A DNA stretch of 64,000 nt from Campylobacter concisus (GTDB lineage Bacteria > Campylobacterota > Campylobacteria > Campylobacterales > Campylobacteraceae), in the NCBI RefSeq assembly GCF_002913045.1, contig NZ_PPAF01000035.1, positions 310,001 to 374,000 on the forward strand, written 5' to 3'. Below are positions 49,963 through 59,190 of this stretch, piece by piece. The position numbers and the translations under genes were made by a program. How positions within the stretch are numbered: the first letter of the stretch is position 1; each line of letters opens with the position of its first letter. The notes below the pieces were generated by a model. That model was given only the letters and a program-made list of their open reading frames with translations, was not told the origin of the DNA and did not search any database.

Positions 49963-50907
49963 CTATTTTCCTATATTTTGGTTGTGCTCGCTTAAGGTTT
50001 TTGAAAAAATGTGTTTTTTCGCCTTTTTATCAAGCACAAAGTATAAATAATCGCTCTTTGCAGGATTTATCGCCGCTTTGATCGCGCTTATCGAGACCGA
50101 GCAGACCGGACTTGGCGGGATACCATCGTTTAGATATGTATTAAACTCACTCATATCGCTTTTTATGCGCTCAGCCGTGATCACATCGTGCGAATAAATT
50201 CCATAGTTTAGTGTGCCATCCATCTGCAGCCTCATGCCTTTATTTAGGCGGTTATAAATGACTGAGGCGACAAGTGGCATCTCGGCATCATTCGCCGCTT
50301 CTTTTTGGATGATTGAAGCAATCGTTAAAATTTTAAACCATTTTTTCTCATTGTATTCGCCAAAAATTTTATTGCTGATCTCGCTTTGAGCCTTTCTTGA
50401 CGAATTTACAAGATAAAAAGCAAGGTGCCTTTCGCTGATGCCTATTGGAATTTTATATGTATTTGGCATCAAAAAGCCATCACTCACTGGAGCAAGGGCG
50501 TTATATTCGCTATTTAATTTGACTGGATCAAGTCCTAGCTGGGCGGCGATCTGGTTTAAAAAAACGATAGTCGTTTCGCCTGGTATTAGCGTTATCTCGG
50601 TTAAAGCCGCTTTTGACTTTGCAAGTTTTTTTAAAAAATCAACCCTTGAAATTTTATCTTGACCGATCTCTATCCAGCCAGATTGCGGAGGGCCGATAAA
50701 AAGTATGGCGTATTTGTCTATCACGCTTAAGTTAAAGTTGCGATTAGCTAAATAAGATATAATCTCGCCCACACTTCCCTTTGGTATAAAAACGACCTTG
50801 CTTGTGTTTATAGGGCGTGCCAAATAGACAAAAATACTTAGGAAAATGATGGCTACGATATCAAAAAAAATGTCTAAATATGGCTTTTTCATAAAATTTT
50901 TTATCAT
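49963..50907 (-). CDS. mltG: Endolytic transglycosylase MltG (YceG-like)
   Basis: This inner-membrane lytic enzyme cleaves nascent glycan strands and sets their length. A membrane helix follows the N-terminus (DIFFDIVAIIFLSIFVYLA), then a LysM-like subdomain and the catalytic YceG domain. The catalytic Glu lies in IASIIQKEAAND, followed by SVIYNRLNKGMRLQMDGT. Length about 314-327 residues is normal. No start has a good ribosome site: candidates are 50946, 50907 and 50892. I chose 50907 because 50946 would add a charged leader before the helix. Any choice overlaps the divergent AsmA-like gene on the plus strand. Confidence 0.88.
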   Translation of the reverse strand: MIKNFMKKPYLDIFFDIVAIIFLSIFVYLARPINTSKVVFIPKGSVGEIISYLANRNFNLSVIDKYAILFIGPPQSGWIEIGQDKISRVDFLKKLAKSKAALTEITLIPGETTIVFLNQIAAQLGLDPVKLNSEYNALAPVSDGFLMPNTYKIPIGISERHLAFYLVNSSRKAQSEISNKIFGEYNEKKWFKILTIASIIQKEAANDAEMPLVASVIYNRLNKGMRLQMDGTLNYGIYSHDVITAERIKSDMSEFNTYLNDGIPPSPVCSVSISAIKAAINPAKSDYLYFVLDKKAKKHIFSKTLSEHNQNIGK

Positions 50908-53446
50908 CTTGATTCTTTCATTTATCTTACTTTTAAAATACGGCATAAAAATTAACGATTTCGAGTTTTACGGCGTAAAATTGGAGCAATTATATATAAA
51001 ATTAGATAAAAAAATAATTGCAAGAGCAAAGCATATAAAGCTTCCAAATTTTAAGAAAGAGAGCAAGCAAAAAAGCAGCGATGAGCGCCTTTTAAATCTT
51101 AGTAAAAGCGTAGATTTTATAGATACGATTTTTCAAGAAATTTCACTTGAAAATGTGCAAATAGGTGATGATTTTAAACTAAAAATTCTATTTTTAGATG
51201 ATATATTTTTTGTTGATAGCCCTTATTTAAATGTGGATATAAAATTCCAAAACGAACAGCAAGACGGAATAGATCTTTTTAGCGTTAGAAATTTAAGCTT
51301 TAAGGATTTTAACGTAAGCATTAGTGGCGAAGGAAGTGCAGATTTTGATAAAAATGACTATAAATTTGAGGGAAATTTTACCTCTCATGAGCTGCAAGGT
51401 AAGCTAAATTTTGCTCTAAAAGATACATTTTTAACTTACAAAGCTTATGATGTCGAGGCTGGAAGTATCAAAAACTTCATTGATGAGCTTGATAGACGCA
51501 TAGAGCTAAATAGTGAAGTTAAAAGCTGGATATATGGATACATCGTTGCTGATGATTACGAGCTTAAAGAGATAAATGGCAAGGCTGATCTAGCCAAAAA
51601 TAACTTTTATCTAAATGATCTAAATGCCACCGCAAATACTAAAAATTTGCTCGTTAAATTTGAAAAAGACTTGCCTGCCGTAAATGTAGGCGAGGCAAAT
51701 ATCACGCTTAAAAACTCAAAGCTTAAATTTGATCTTATTTCGCCTATTTACAAAGGTAAAAAGCTTGATGGCTCAAGCGTTGTGATAAATAATATCTTTG
51801 ATGAAAAAAGTGCAAATTTAGAGCTTTTTATAAAGACAAAATCGATCTATGATGAAGCTATAAATGAGATATTAAAAGCCTATAAGATCATCGTGCCAGT
51901 AAGGCAGCTTAGCGGAAAAATGGATGCTAGCTTAAAAATTTTGATAAAGCTTGATGAGAAAAGCTTAGAAAATTTTGATGAAAGAAGCGTCATTGCAAAT
52001 GGAGAATTTAAGCTAAGTGACGCGATTTTAGAGATTGCTGGAAGTAAATTTAATACCAAAAATGCTCTCGTAAAGCTTATAAATACGACGAATTTAAACA
52101 TAGATGCTACCGGCTTTGGACTTGAGTTTTTTAAAGCAAATGCCAAGGCTGATATAAATTTACAAAAAAGTACTGGCGAGATAAAAGGCGTGATAGAAAG
52201 CTTTGACCTAAAAGAGAAAAATGATGAAATTTTGGCCTTTAAAAATGAGCCATTTAGCGCATTTTTAGACTTTAGCAAGGCTGATGAAACTTTGCTTAAG
52301 ATAGAGCCATTTGGACTTGATATGAGCTTTGGCAGTGAAAGTAAAATAGCAACAAAAAATAGTAAATTTTTCATAGAGAGCTCGCCTGTTTTAAAGCAAA
52401 ACGGCGTGCTTGGTTTTGATGAGCTTAGTATAAAAAGTAAGGATTTTACTGATCTTGAAATTTTTGCCAAAGAGGTAAACTTTGACTTGCCGTTTTTAGA
52501 TAAAAATGGCTCAAAGTACGAAAATGACGATCTTAAAATTTTAGTCTCAAAAGCTGGTGTGAAGGTAGATAGCGCAAGTAAAAAGCTAAGCCTAGACATA
52601 AAAGAAAAAGCCATAAACGTAAAAACTCAAGATCTAGATTTGCTAGTACTTGACGATAACAAAACCAGCGAGCAAAGCACTCCACTTGAGCTCTTGGCAA
52701 GAAACAGTGATATTATTTTAAAAGATTTAAACAAAACACTACCATTTACTAGCTTTAGCGCCGAGAAAAAGGGCAAAAGCATCTCACTAAATGGCCTAGC
52801 TCAGCAAGGTAGACTTGGCTATTTTAACGATGAAAAGAGCATAAGCTTAGACGCAACTGACATAAGTGGCGAATTTATCAACGATCTTTTTGGTATCAAG
52901 AGCTTTGAGGGCGGTAAATTTCGCTTAAAACTTCTTGGAGAAAACACAAAAGATTTTAAGGCAGAGGTGAGATTTTTTGGAACATATCTCAAGGACTACA
53001 TCTTTTATCAAAAGCTGCTTAGCTTCCTAAACTCGGTACCATCGCTTCTTAGCTTTAAAACGCCTGACTTTAACGACAAGGGCTTTACTGTTAAAAATGG
53101 CAAAATTTTACTCACTAGAAAGGGCGACGTGATCGAGTTTTTAGCGATCGAGATGATAGGAACAAGTGCTGATATCGGCGGACGTGGCACGATTGATCTA
53201 AAGAGCAAAAAAATAAATATCGATCTTGAGCTAAAACTACTAAAAGATGCTAGCAGTATCATTGATAAAATTCCACTGGTAAATCAAATAATCCTTGGCA
53301 AGGACCGCTCGCTCTCAACCGTTATCGCCATACGAGGCACTACCGATAAGCCTGAGTACTCGACGCAGATCTTGCAAGACGCCCTGCTCTCGCCACTGAA
53401 GATAATAAGAAACGTGATTCAGGCTCCGTTTTTGATATTTGAATAA
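50849..53446 (+). CDS. AsmA/YhdP-like inter-membrane protein (DUF3971 type)
   Basis: This 865-residue protein has an N-terminal membrane helix (FFIKFFIILILSFILLLKYG) and a long repetitive beta-rich body typical of repeating beta-groove (RBG) lipid-transfer proteins. Near the C-terminus lies the AsmA-like tail (RLKLLGE, FLNSVPSLLSFKTP, FTVKNGKILLTRKGDVI, GRGTIDLKSKKINIDLEL, LGKDRSLSTVIAIRGT). Proteins of this family bridge the inner and outer membrane and help move phospholipid. Start 50849 is chosen because AGGA lies 5 nt upstream; 50846 and 50870 are alternatives. In C. jejuni a similar gene lies beside icd. Confidence 0.85.
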   Translation: MATISKKMSKYGFFIKFFIILILSFILLLKYGIKINDFEFYGVKLEQLYIKLDKKIIARAKHIKLPNFKKESKQKSSDERLLNLSKSVDFIDTIFQEISLENVQIGDDFKLKILFLDDIFFVDSPYLNVDIKFQNEQQDGIDLFSVRNLSFKDFNVSISGEGSADFDKNDYKFEGNFTSHELQGKLNFALKDTFLTYKAYDVEAGSIKNFIDELDRRIELNSEVKSWIYGYIVADDYELKEINGKADLAKNNFYLNDLNATANTKNLLVKFEKDLPAVNVGEANITLKNSKLKFDLISPIYKGKKLDGSSVVINNIFDEKSANLELFIKTKSIYDEAINEILKAYKIIVPVRQLSGKMDASLKILIKLDEKSLENFDERSVIANGEFKLSDAILEIAGSKFNTKNALVKLINTTNLNIDATGFGLEFFKANAKADINLQKSTGEIKGVIESFDLKEKNDEILAFKNEPFSAFLDFSKADETLLKIEPFGLDMSFGSESKIATKNSKFFIESSPVLKQNGVLGFDELSIKSKDFTDLEIFAKEVNFDLPFLDKNGSKYENDDLKILVSKAGVKVDSASKKLSLDIKEKAINVKTQDLDLLVLDDNKTSEQSTPLELLARNSDIILKDLNKTLPFTSFSAEKKGKSISLNGLAQQGRLGYFNDEKSISLDATDISGEFINDLFGIKSFEGGKFRLKLLGENTKDFKAEVRFFGTYLKDYIFYQKLLSFLNSVPSLLSFKTPDFNDKGFTVKNGKILLTRKGDVIEFLAIEMIGTSADIGGRGTIDLKSKKINIDLELKLLKDASSIIDKIPLVNQIILGKDRSLSTVIAIRGTTDKPEYSTQILQDALLSPLKIIRNVIQAPFLIFE

Positions 53447-53581
53447 AGAAGTAGTTTTATGCTTTTAAGGGGCAAAATCATAAAAGAGAATTTTTATAGT
53501 GCCATATTAGTAGTCTAGACAAGTTATAGCTATTGTTTTGCTTGCTGGCAAGGCTTGATTAAATTAAACTGCGATTTAAAT

Positions 53582-53923
53582 TTACTTCATCTCAAGGCGC
53601 ATGAGATACATATCTTCGCCGTCAGTTACCTTTAAATTTTGGCTTTTGCACTTTGGACAAGTAAAGTCATTTTCGCTAAGTTCCCCACCAAATCCGCAAT
53701 CCAAACACTCGATAACCACAGCTTGTAAATTTATCACAAGCTCGGCATTTTCGCAGATCGTGCCAGCTTTGTAGACATCAAAGGCGCTCTCTAGATAGTG
53801 TGGCTCTACTCCGCTTAAACGGCCAACCTTTATCTCGATCTTGCTTATCTCTTTAGCACTTTCTTTAGCGGCGTTTTTCTCACAAAGGCTGACTAAATTT
53901 TGAACGATGCTAAGCTCGTGCAT
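53582..53923 (-). CDS. hypA: Hydrogenase nickel-incorporation protein HypA
   Basis: This 113-residue protein starts with MHELSIVQ, in which the His binds nickel, and has the zinc site CLDCGFGGE...CPKCKSQN. It delivers nickel to the hydrogenase large subunit together with HypB. In Helicobacter it also serves urease. The ATG overlaps the hypE stop by 1 nt. It is the last gene of the hypBCDEA group. Confidence 0.96.
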   Translation of the reverse strand: MHELSIVQNLVSLCEKNAAKESAKEISKIEIKVGRLSGVEPHYLESAFDVYKAGTICENAELVINLQAVVIECLDCGFGGELSENDFTCPKCKSQNLKVTDGEDMYLMRLEMK

Positions 53924-54915
53924 TAGCAGATCCTTGGTAGTAGCTCGCCCTTTGGCGGCTCGAGAAATCTTCTTGATTTATAGACGTTTTCGATGATGAC
54001 GCGCTCGTTTTTGGCCTCCATTACTTCGCCTATTATCATCGCATTTTTGTCAAATTCTCTTAAAATTTTAAGCGCGGCCTCGGCCTCGCTCTCATCAACA
54101 GCCATCACAAAAGTGCCCTCATTTGCAAGCTCATAAGGCTCAAATCCAAATAGCTCACAAACACCCATCACTTCGTTTGCTACCTTGATATTTTCTTCAA
54201 AAACCAAAATGTCAAATTTACTAAATTTAGCCCACTCATTTAGCACCGCACTTAGTCCGCCCCTTGTCGCATCGCGCATAGTTTGCGGCTTTATACCAGC
54301 GCTAAATAGCTTTAAAGAAACCTCTTTTAAACTCTTACAGTCACTTTTTAGATCAAGCCCAAGTTCAAATTCTTCTCTTGCTGCTAGCACCACACCGCCG
54401 TGCCTACCAACATCTCCAGATATTAAAATTTTAGCCCCTGCTTTTAAATTTTTAAGCTCCACGCCTTCACAAACTATCTCGCCGATGCCTGCTGTGTTTA
54501 TAAAAATTTTATCGCATTTGCCCTTTGGCACGACCTTTGTATCACCACAAACTACGCTCACACCGCTCTCTTTACAAGTTTTTGCAAGAGAGCCAAGCAC
54601 ACGCTCGAGCTCCTCTACACTAAGCCCCTCTTCGATGATGAGCGAACAGCTTAGGTATTTTGCGCTTGCTCCAACCATCGCTAGGTCGTTTATTGTGCCG
54701 CAAGCTGCGATCTTGCCAATGTCACCGCCATTAAAAAAAATGGGAGTCACGACAAAGCTATCAGAACTAAAAGCAATCTTGCCGCCCAAATTTAATATCG
54801 CCGAGTCGTTGCTCTGCCTTAAAATTTCATTATCAAAAATTTTAAATATCGTCTCATTAATAAGCGAGTTCATCTCCTCGCCGCCTCCGCCGTGGCTTAG
54901 CATTATCTTTTTCAT
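53923..54915 (-). CDS. hypE: Carbamoyl dehydratase HypE
   Basis: This 330-residue PurM-like ATP-binding enzyme dehydrates the S-carbamoyl group on its C-terminal Cys to thiocyanate, the source of the Fe-cyanide ligands. Visible are LSHGGGGEEM at the N-terminus, GDTKVVPKG, and the C-terminal PRIC ending in the acceptor Cys. The frame extends 15 codons upstream, but the ATG at 54915 has AAGGA and yields the family start. The gene contains an uninterrupted T8 run near 54727. It starts 9 nt after hypD. Confidence 0.95.
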   Translation of the reverse strand: MKKIMLSHGGGGEEMNSLINETIFKIFDNEILRQSNDSAILNLGGKIAFSSDSFVVTPIFFNGGDIGKIAACGTINDLAMVGASAKYLSCSLIIEEGLSVEELERVLGSLAKTCKESGVSVVCGDTKVVPKGKCDKIFINTAGIGEIVCEGVELKNLKAGAKILISGDVGRHGGVVLAAREEFELGLDLKSDCKSLKEVSLKLFSAGIKPQTMRDATRGGLSAVLNEWAKFSKFDILVFEENIKVANEVMGVCELFGFEPYELANEGTFVMAVDESEAEAALKILREFDKNAMIIGEVMEAKNERVIIENVYKSRRFLEPPKGELLPRIC

Positions 54916-54923
54916 TAAATTCC

Positions 54924-56015
54924 TTAACCAACTCTTGCGTATTTGAAATACGCCGCACAAGCGCCCTCACTTGAGACCATGCACGATCCTATCGGATTTT
55001 GCGGGTTGCAGACCTTGCCAAAGACTTTGCACTCTGTTGGCTTTGCTAGCCCTCTTAAAATTTGCCCACAAATGCAAGCCTTGCTCTCGCCAGCGCTCTC
55101 TACGCTGCAGTCAAACTGCACTCTGGCGTCAAGGTAGACAAACTCATCTTTTAGTTTCATGCCGCTTTGCGCTATCTCGCCAAGGCCTCTCCAGACAAAG
55201 TCGCACGGCTCAAAGTACTTAGCTATGAGCTCTTTTGCCTTGAGGTTGCCCTCTTCTTTGACTGCCCTTGCGTACTCGTTATAGACTTCATAAGTGCCTG
55301 CGTTTTGCTGACGGACTAAATTTAGCACACTTGCCATTATATCAAGCGGCTCAAAACCGCTAATGGAGATAGGCCTTTTAAATTCGCTTGCCAGCTCTTT
55401 GTAAATTTTGCTACCCGTGATGACGCTTACGTGACTTGGTCCTAAAAATGCGTCTATCCTCACATTTTCATCGCTCATTATGGCTCTAACTGGTGCTGGG
55501 ACGGTTACGTGATTTATATGAAAGTATAAATTTTTAATGCCCTCTTGCACCACTTTTTCAACCAAATTTGCACTCATCGGAGTCGTCGTCTCAAAACCGA
55601 TCGCAAAAAATATTACCTTTTTGTCTGGGTTTTGCTTAGCTATATTTAGCGCATCAAGTGGAGTGTAAAGCGCTCTTATATCGTGTCCTTCGCCGCGAAG
55701 CTTTTGCAAGCTTGTCTTTGAGCCAGGCACTCTTAGCATGTCAGCTAACGTGCAAAAGATCACATTCTCCATGCTAGCAAGTTTACAGGCCTCATCTATG
55801 CGGCTCTTTGGCATCACGCAGACCGGACAGCCTGGGCCGTGGATGAAATTTATATGCTCTCCAACTAAGCTTGGCAGTGCAAACTTCATAATGCTATGCG
55901 TGTGACCGCCGCAAATTTCCATGATATTTAAGGGCTTTGTGCTCTCTTTTTGGATGAGCTTTGAAAGGGCTAGGATTAAATTTTTATCGCGAAAGTCATT
56001 GATAAGATCCATCAA
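54924..56015 (-). CDS. hypD: Hydrogenase maturation protein HypD
   Basis: This 363-residue iron-sulfur scaffold assembles Fe(CN)2CO with HypC. It contains CGGHTHSI near residue 34, the GPGCPVC redox pair (residues about 60-70), GFETTTP, and the [4Fe-4S] Cys cluster region CICGQILRG...CKVFGKVCNPQNPIGSCMVSSEGAC near the C-terminus. Full length. It overlaps hypC by 4 nt. Confidence 0.96.
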   Translation of the reverse strand: MMDLINDFRDKNLILALSKLIQKESTKPLNIMEICGGHTHSIMKFALPSLVGEHINFIHGPGCPVCVMPKSRIDEACKLASMENVIFCTLADMLRVPGSKTSLQKLRGEGHDIRALYTPLDALNIAKQNPDKKVIFFAIGFETTTPMSANLVEKVVQEGIKNLYFHINHVTVPAPVRAIMSDENVRIDAFLGPSHVSVITGSKIYKELASEFKRPISISGFEPLDIMASVLNLVRQQNAGTYEVYNEYARAVKEEGNLKAKELIAKYFEPCDFVWRGLGEIAQSGMKLKDEFVYLDARVQFDCSVESAGESKACICGQILRGLAKPTECKVFGKVCNPQNPIGSCMVSSEGACAAYFKYARVG

Positions 56016-56251
56016 ATTTTCCCCGCGTTCATATCATCAGCGATCTTTTGATAGACCTCTAAACTCTCAAGCGCAAACTGCGTATCGATCTTTTGCATAG
56101 CGTATCCTACGTGGATTAGCACATATTCGCCAACTTTTACCTCTTCAGAGATGAGATCTAGGCTTACCTTTCTAGTAACGCCTAAAGTCTCAACGGTGGC
56201 AACGTTATTTTCATCTATTTCTATTACTTTTGAAGGGATCGAGAGACACAT
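56012..56251 (-). CDS. hypC: Hydrogenase maturation chaperone HypC
   Basis: This 79-residue protein starts MCLSIPSKV, with the invariant Cys2, and includes the HVGYAMQKID motif whose His is conserved. It carries the Fe(CN)2CO group from HypD to the large subunit HydB. The ATG lies in the hypB stop (overlap 1 nt) and its end overlaps hypD. Confidence 0.96.
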   Translation of the reverse strand: MCLSIPSKVIEIDENNVATVETLGVTRKVSLDLISEEVKVGEYVLIHVGYAMQKIDTQFALESLEVYQKIADDMNAGKI

Positions 56252-57063
56252 TATCTTAGCTCTTTTTTAAATTCCAAATAACTTATCCACTTATCGATAC
56301 CTTCACCAGTTTTACTATCTATCACAAAGATATCGACCTTTGGATTTAGCTTTCTAGCGTCGTTTTTCACTCGCTCGATATCAAAGTCAAAGTGCGGCGC
56401 AAGCGAAGCTTTTGTGATAAGAAGCACGTCAGCAGCCCTAAACATCACTGGATATTTGCTCACCTTATCATCGCCCTCTGGCACTGAAAGAAGCACAGCG
56501 TTAAAGTGCGAGCCAACGTCATAGCTTGCAGGGCAGACTAAATTTCCAACATTTTCTATAAAGACTAGGTCAAGCTCATTTAGAGGCAGATGATGAAGCC
56601 CCTCATGTACCATAAATGCGTCCAAGTGACAGGTCTGACCTGTGCTTATCTGATGAGCCTTTGCGCCAGCTTTTACTATGCGATCAGCATCTTGATTTGT
56701 CTCCAAGTCTCCCTCAACAACGCCTATTTTAAATTTACCAGCCTTTATCGTAGCCTCTAAAAGCGTCGTCTTGCCAGCGCCTGGGCTACTCATCAAATTT
56801 ACACAAAGTATCTTTTTCTCATCAAGATGTGCTCTGTTGTGAGCTGCCTCTTTGTCGTTTTCAGATAGAATTTTCTCTATCACGTCTATGGTTTTACTCT
56901 CGTTTAGCACAGGGTGTGCGTGAGCCTCGTGGCTATGTTCGTGCGCGTCATGAGCGTGATCTGTATGCCCATCATGAGTGTGTGGGTGCGAGTGAGTGGT
57001 ACCATCAGCGTGAGTGTGGGCGTGGGCGTGATTACCCATTGAACAACCGCAATCTTTACACAT
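56251..57063 (-). CDS. hypB: Hydrogenase nickel GTPase HypB with histidine-rich nickel store
   Basis: This 270-residue GTPase begins MCKDCGC, matching the high-affinity nickel site CxxCGC. Residues 12-50 contain 16 histidines alternating with Ala/Thr/Asp, a nickel-storage segment. The GTPase part has Walker A SSPGAGKT (92-99), EGDLETNQDA, ENVGNLVCPA and LLITKASLA (G4 variant). It loads nickel with HypA. AAGGATG precedes the ATG. It heads hypBCDEA. Confidence 0.95.
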   Translation of the reverse strand: MCKDCGCSMGNHAHAHTHADGTTHSHPHTHDGHTDHAHDAHEHSHEAHAHPVLNESKTIDVIEKILSENDKEAAHNRAHLDEKKILCVNLMSSPGAGKTTLLEATIKAGKFKIGVVEGDLETNQDADRIVKAGAKAHQISTGQTCHLDAFMVHEGLHHLPLNELDLVFIENVGNLVCPASYDVGSHFNAVLLSVPEGDDKVSKYPVMFRAADVLLITKASLAPHFDFDIERVKNDARKLNPKVDIFVIDSKTGEGIDKWISYLEFKKELR

Positions 57064-57233
57064 TTTTTCATCCTTTTTTATTAATTTATGGAGATTTTAA
57101 CTCTTAAATTTAAAAATAAAATTAAAATTTAGGAGTTTTTGCAAATAGATCAAAATTAATTAATTTATTTAAATTTTTATTTAAATTTAAAAATATAAAT
57201 GAAATTTACACAAGAATTTTGACTAAATTTACT

Positions 57234-57839
57234 TTACTCTTTTTGCCTAATCTCATCCAACTTATCAAAATTTTCATCACCGAGTAGTTTTTTACTATTT
57301 TTTTGGACATTCTTTTGGATTATTAGATCCTTTAGTCTAGCCTTGCCATTATCCATCACCATCAAAACCGCATACGCATCAACGTCTTCTTCTCTCATTT
57401 CATCTTCAGTATTAGCTGCACTATCAGGCGACATATAAAAGTGCTCTATGCCGTATTTTACGAGCGAGTAGCCATCATATCTACCAGCTAAAAACACTCC
57501 ATTTTCTGGCTTACTTGCACTAAATTTTGCAAAGCTGTAGGTGCCATTAACATCTGGTTTTAAAACAGCATAAACTCTAGCTCCATCTCTTGCTCTCTCA
57601 TCGTATTGGTCGATATAGCGGTCATCTTTATCATTTTCGTCAAAATTTCTTGAGTGAAAATTTGAAAATTCATAGTTTAAATCAACATAATTTCCGCGAA
57701 AAAGATCTCTTGGATCGTAAAGACTTACCCTTACTCTTACCTCTTGCCCAAAATAAAGTGGCATAAGTGCGTAGCCAAGCATAATGCCAATAAGCAAAAT
57801 TTGAAAAACTACAGCTACTATTAATACTTTTATCTTCAT
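57234..57839 (-). CDS. GDYXXLXY-motif membrane protein
   Basis: This 201-residue protein has an N-terminal membrane helix (VLIVAVVFQILLIGIMLGYAL) and then the family signature as RGNYVDLNY, with Asn in place of the first Asp. A soluble domain with YDPRDLFRG and a Lys/Glu-rich C-terminus follows. The family is widespread but of unknown function and usually lies next to DUF2157 or DUF4401 genes, as here: its ATG overlaps the stop of the DUF2157 gene by 4 nt. It separates hypB from nikR and may not be related to hydrogenase. Confidence 0.85.
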   Translation of the reverse strand: MKIKVLIVAVVFQILLIGIMLGYALMPLYFGQEVRVRVSLYDPRDLFRGNYVDLNYEFSNFHSRNFDENDKDDRYIDQYDERARDGARVYAVLKPDVNGTYSFAKFSASKPENGVFLAGRYDGYSLVKYGIEHFYMSPDSAANTEDEMREEDVDAYAVLMVMDNGKARLKDLIIQKNVQKNSKKLLGDENFDKLDEIRQKE

Positions 57840-59095
57840 TTTTTACGTCCTTTTCTAGCGACAACTAGCACTATAAAAGCAAACACCATAAATAGCGCCG
57901 TAGCACCAATATAATCACCTATTAGCTGGAAATACCTCACGGCTGCAACCAAAAATATCATACAAAGACCAAGTTTTAACTCACCCTTTTTGATAAGAAC
58001 CGCAGCTGTTATGATATTTGCGAGCGAGAAAAATATATTTGCGTAGCCAGGACCGTAGCTAAAGATAAATGGCAACGACACGAGCAGTGCCCCAAGCAGC
58101 AAACCACTCTTGTTTTTTTCTTTAAAAAATAGTGCAAAATAAGCAACACTAAATAGGATAAAGACAAAGCCAAAATTGCTTTTAAAAAACGACTTCACAA
58201 ACCAAAGCTCTTCATCTCCAACCTCAAATAAATTTCTTTCTTCAAATAAAAATAGACAAAATAACAACACAAAAACGCCAAAATTTTTACCAAATTCTTT
58301 TGTAAATGCGCCAAGCCCTACTCTAAATTTATCTAGTAGCGGCGAAATGCTAATAAGTAAAAGTGCATAAGATAGCGATACGATCGCAACCATTGGAAGT
58401 CCAAACAAAAATCCATAATCAAATATCGCTCTAAAACCACTAATGTAGCCGCAAAATGAAATGATGTATATAAAAATATCTATAAAAAGCACAAAAGCAA
58501 GCCATTTTGAGTCGTCTTTGTAAAGCGTATATGCGCCAAGTACTATAAAAATGATAAAGCCAAAACCAAAGTCGCCCTGGTAAGCTATCATAAAAAACCA
58601 AACCGTCGCAAAGATAAGGCTTTGGGCTACCAACACACCTTTTTTACTAACAAAAGAAACTGCAAATGCTCCGATACTCCAAAGCAAAATACCACCGCTT
58701 GGCTCATCGCTAATGTTATAAATTTGGGCAATAAGTGCAATCGCTGCACCAAAGCAGAAATTTCCAAGAAAAAACATCGCTGTTGATAGATTTTCCTTTC
58801 CCTTTGCGAGATAGTAAATTCCACCAAAATTTACAAGCCCAAGTACAAACAACACAAGTGCCAAACGTCCTAGTCTAGGTATCTCTTCCCAATTTGCACC
58901 AACGAGCGTAAAAAAGGCTAGCGCAAAAAAGAGATATGCTACGAGCTTTAGGACAAAACTTATCTTGTCACTATGAGCATCAGGATCGATGTCATATAAA
59001 TTTGCTATTTTTATAGCGGTCTCTTTATCGACTATACCGTCACTTTGCCACCGATCCAGCTCTTTTGTTAGAAAAATTCTATTTAAAAAGTTCAT
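57836..59095 (-). CDS. DUF2157-type polytopic membrane protein
   Basis: This 419-residue protein has a cytoplasmic N-terminus (LDRWQSDGIVDKETAIKIANLYDID, residues 12-38) typical of DUF2157. About ten to twelve hydrophobic helices follow, beginning LVAYLFFALAFFTLVGANW and ending FMVFAFIVLVVARKGRKK. Function is unknown; it is usually paired with a GDYXXLXY protein, which directly follows. It lies between the nhaA remnant and hypB. Confidence 0.85.
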   Translation of the reverse strand: MNFLNRIFLTKELDRWQSDGIVDKETAIKIANLYDIDPDAHSDKISFVLKLVAYLFFALAFFTLVGANWEEIPRLGRLALVLFVLGLVNFGGIYYLAKGKENLSTAMFFLGNFCFGAAIALIAQIYNISDEPSGGILLWSIGAFAVSFVSKKGVLVAQSLIFATVWFFMIAYQGDFGFGFIIFIVLGAYTLYKDDSKWLAFVLFIDIFIYIISFCGYISGFRAIFDYGFLFGLPMVAIVSLSYALLLISISPLLDKFRVGLGAFTKEFGKNFGVFVLLFCLFLFEERNLFEVGDEELWFVKSFFKSNFGFVFILFSVAYFALFFKEKNKSGLLLGALLVSLPFIFSYGPGYANIFFSLANIITAAVLIKKGELKLGLCMIFLVAAVRYFQLIGDYIGATALFMVFAFIVLVVARKGRKK

Positions 59096-59190
59096 TATTC
59101 ACACTCTCTTTTATAAGATATACAAAATACCAAATTTCTAGCCAGTGCCTTAAATGCCGTATTTATGTCCATTGACACTGCCTTAGTCTT

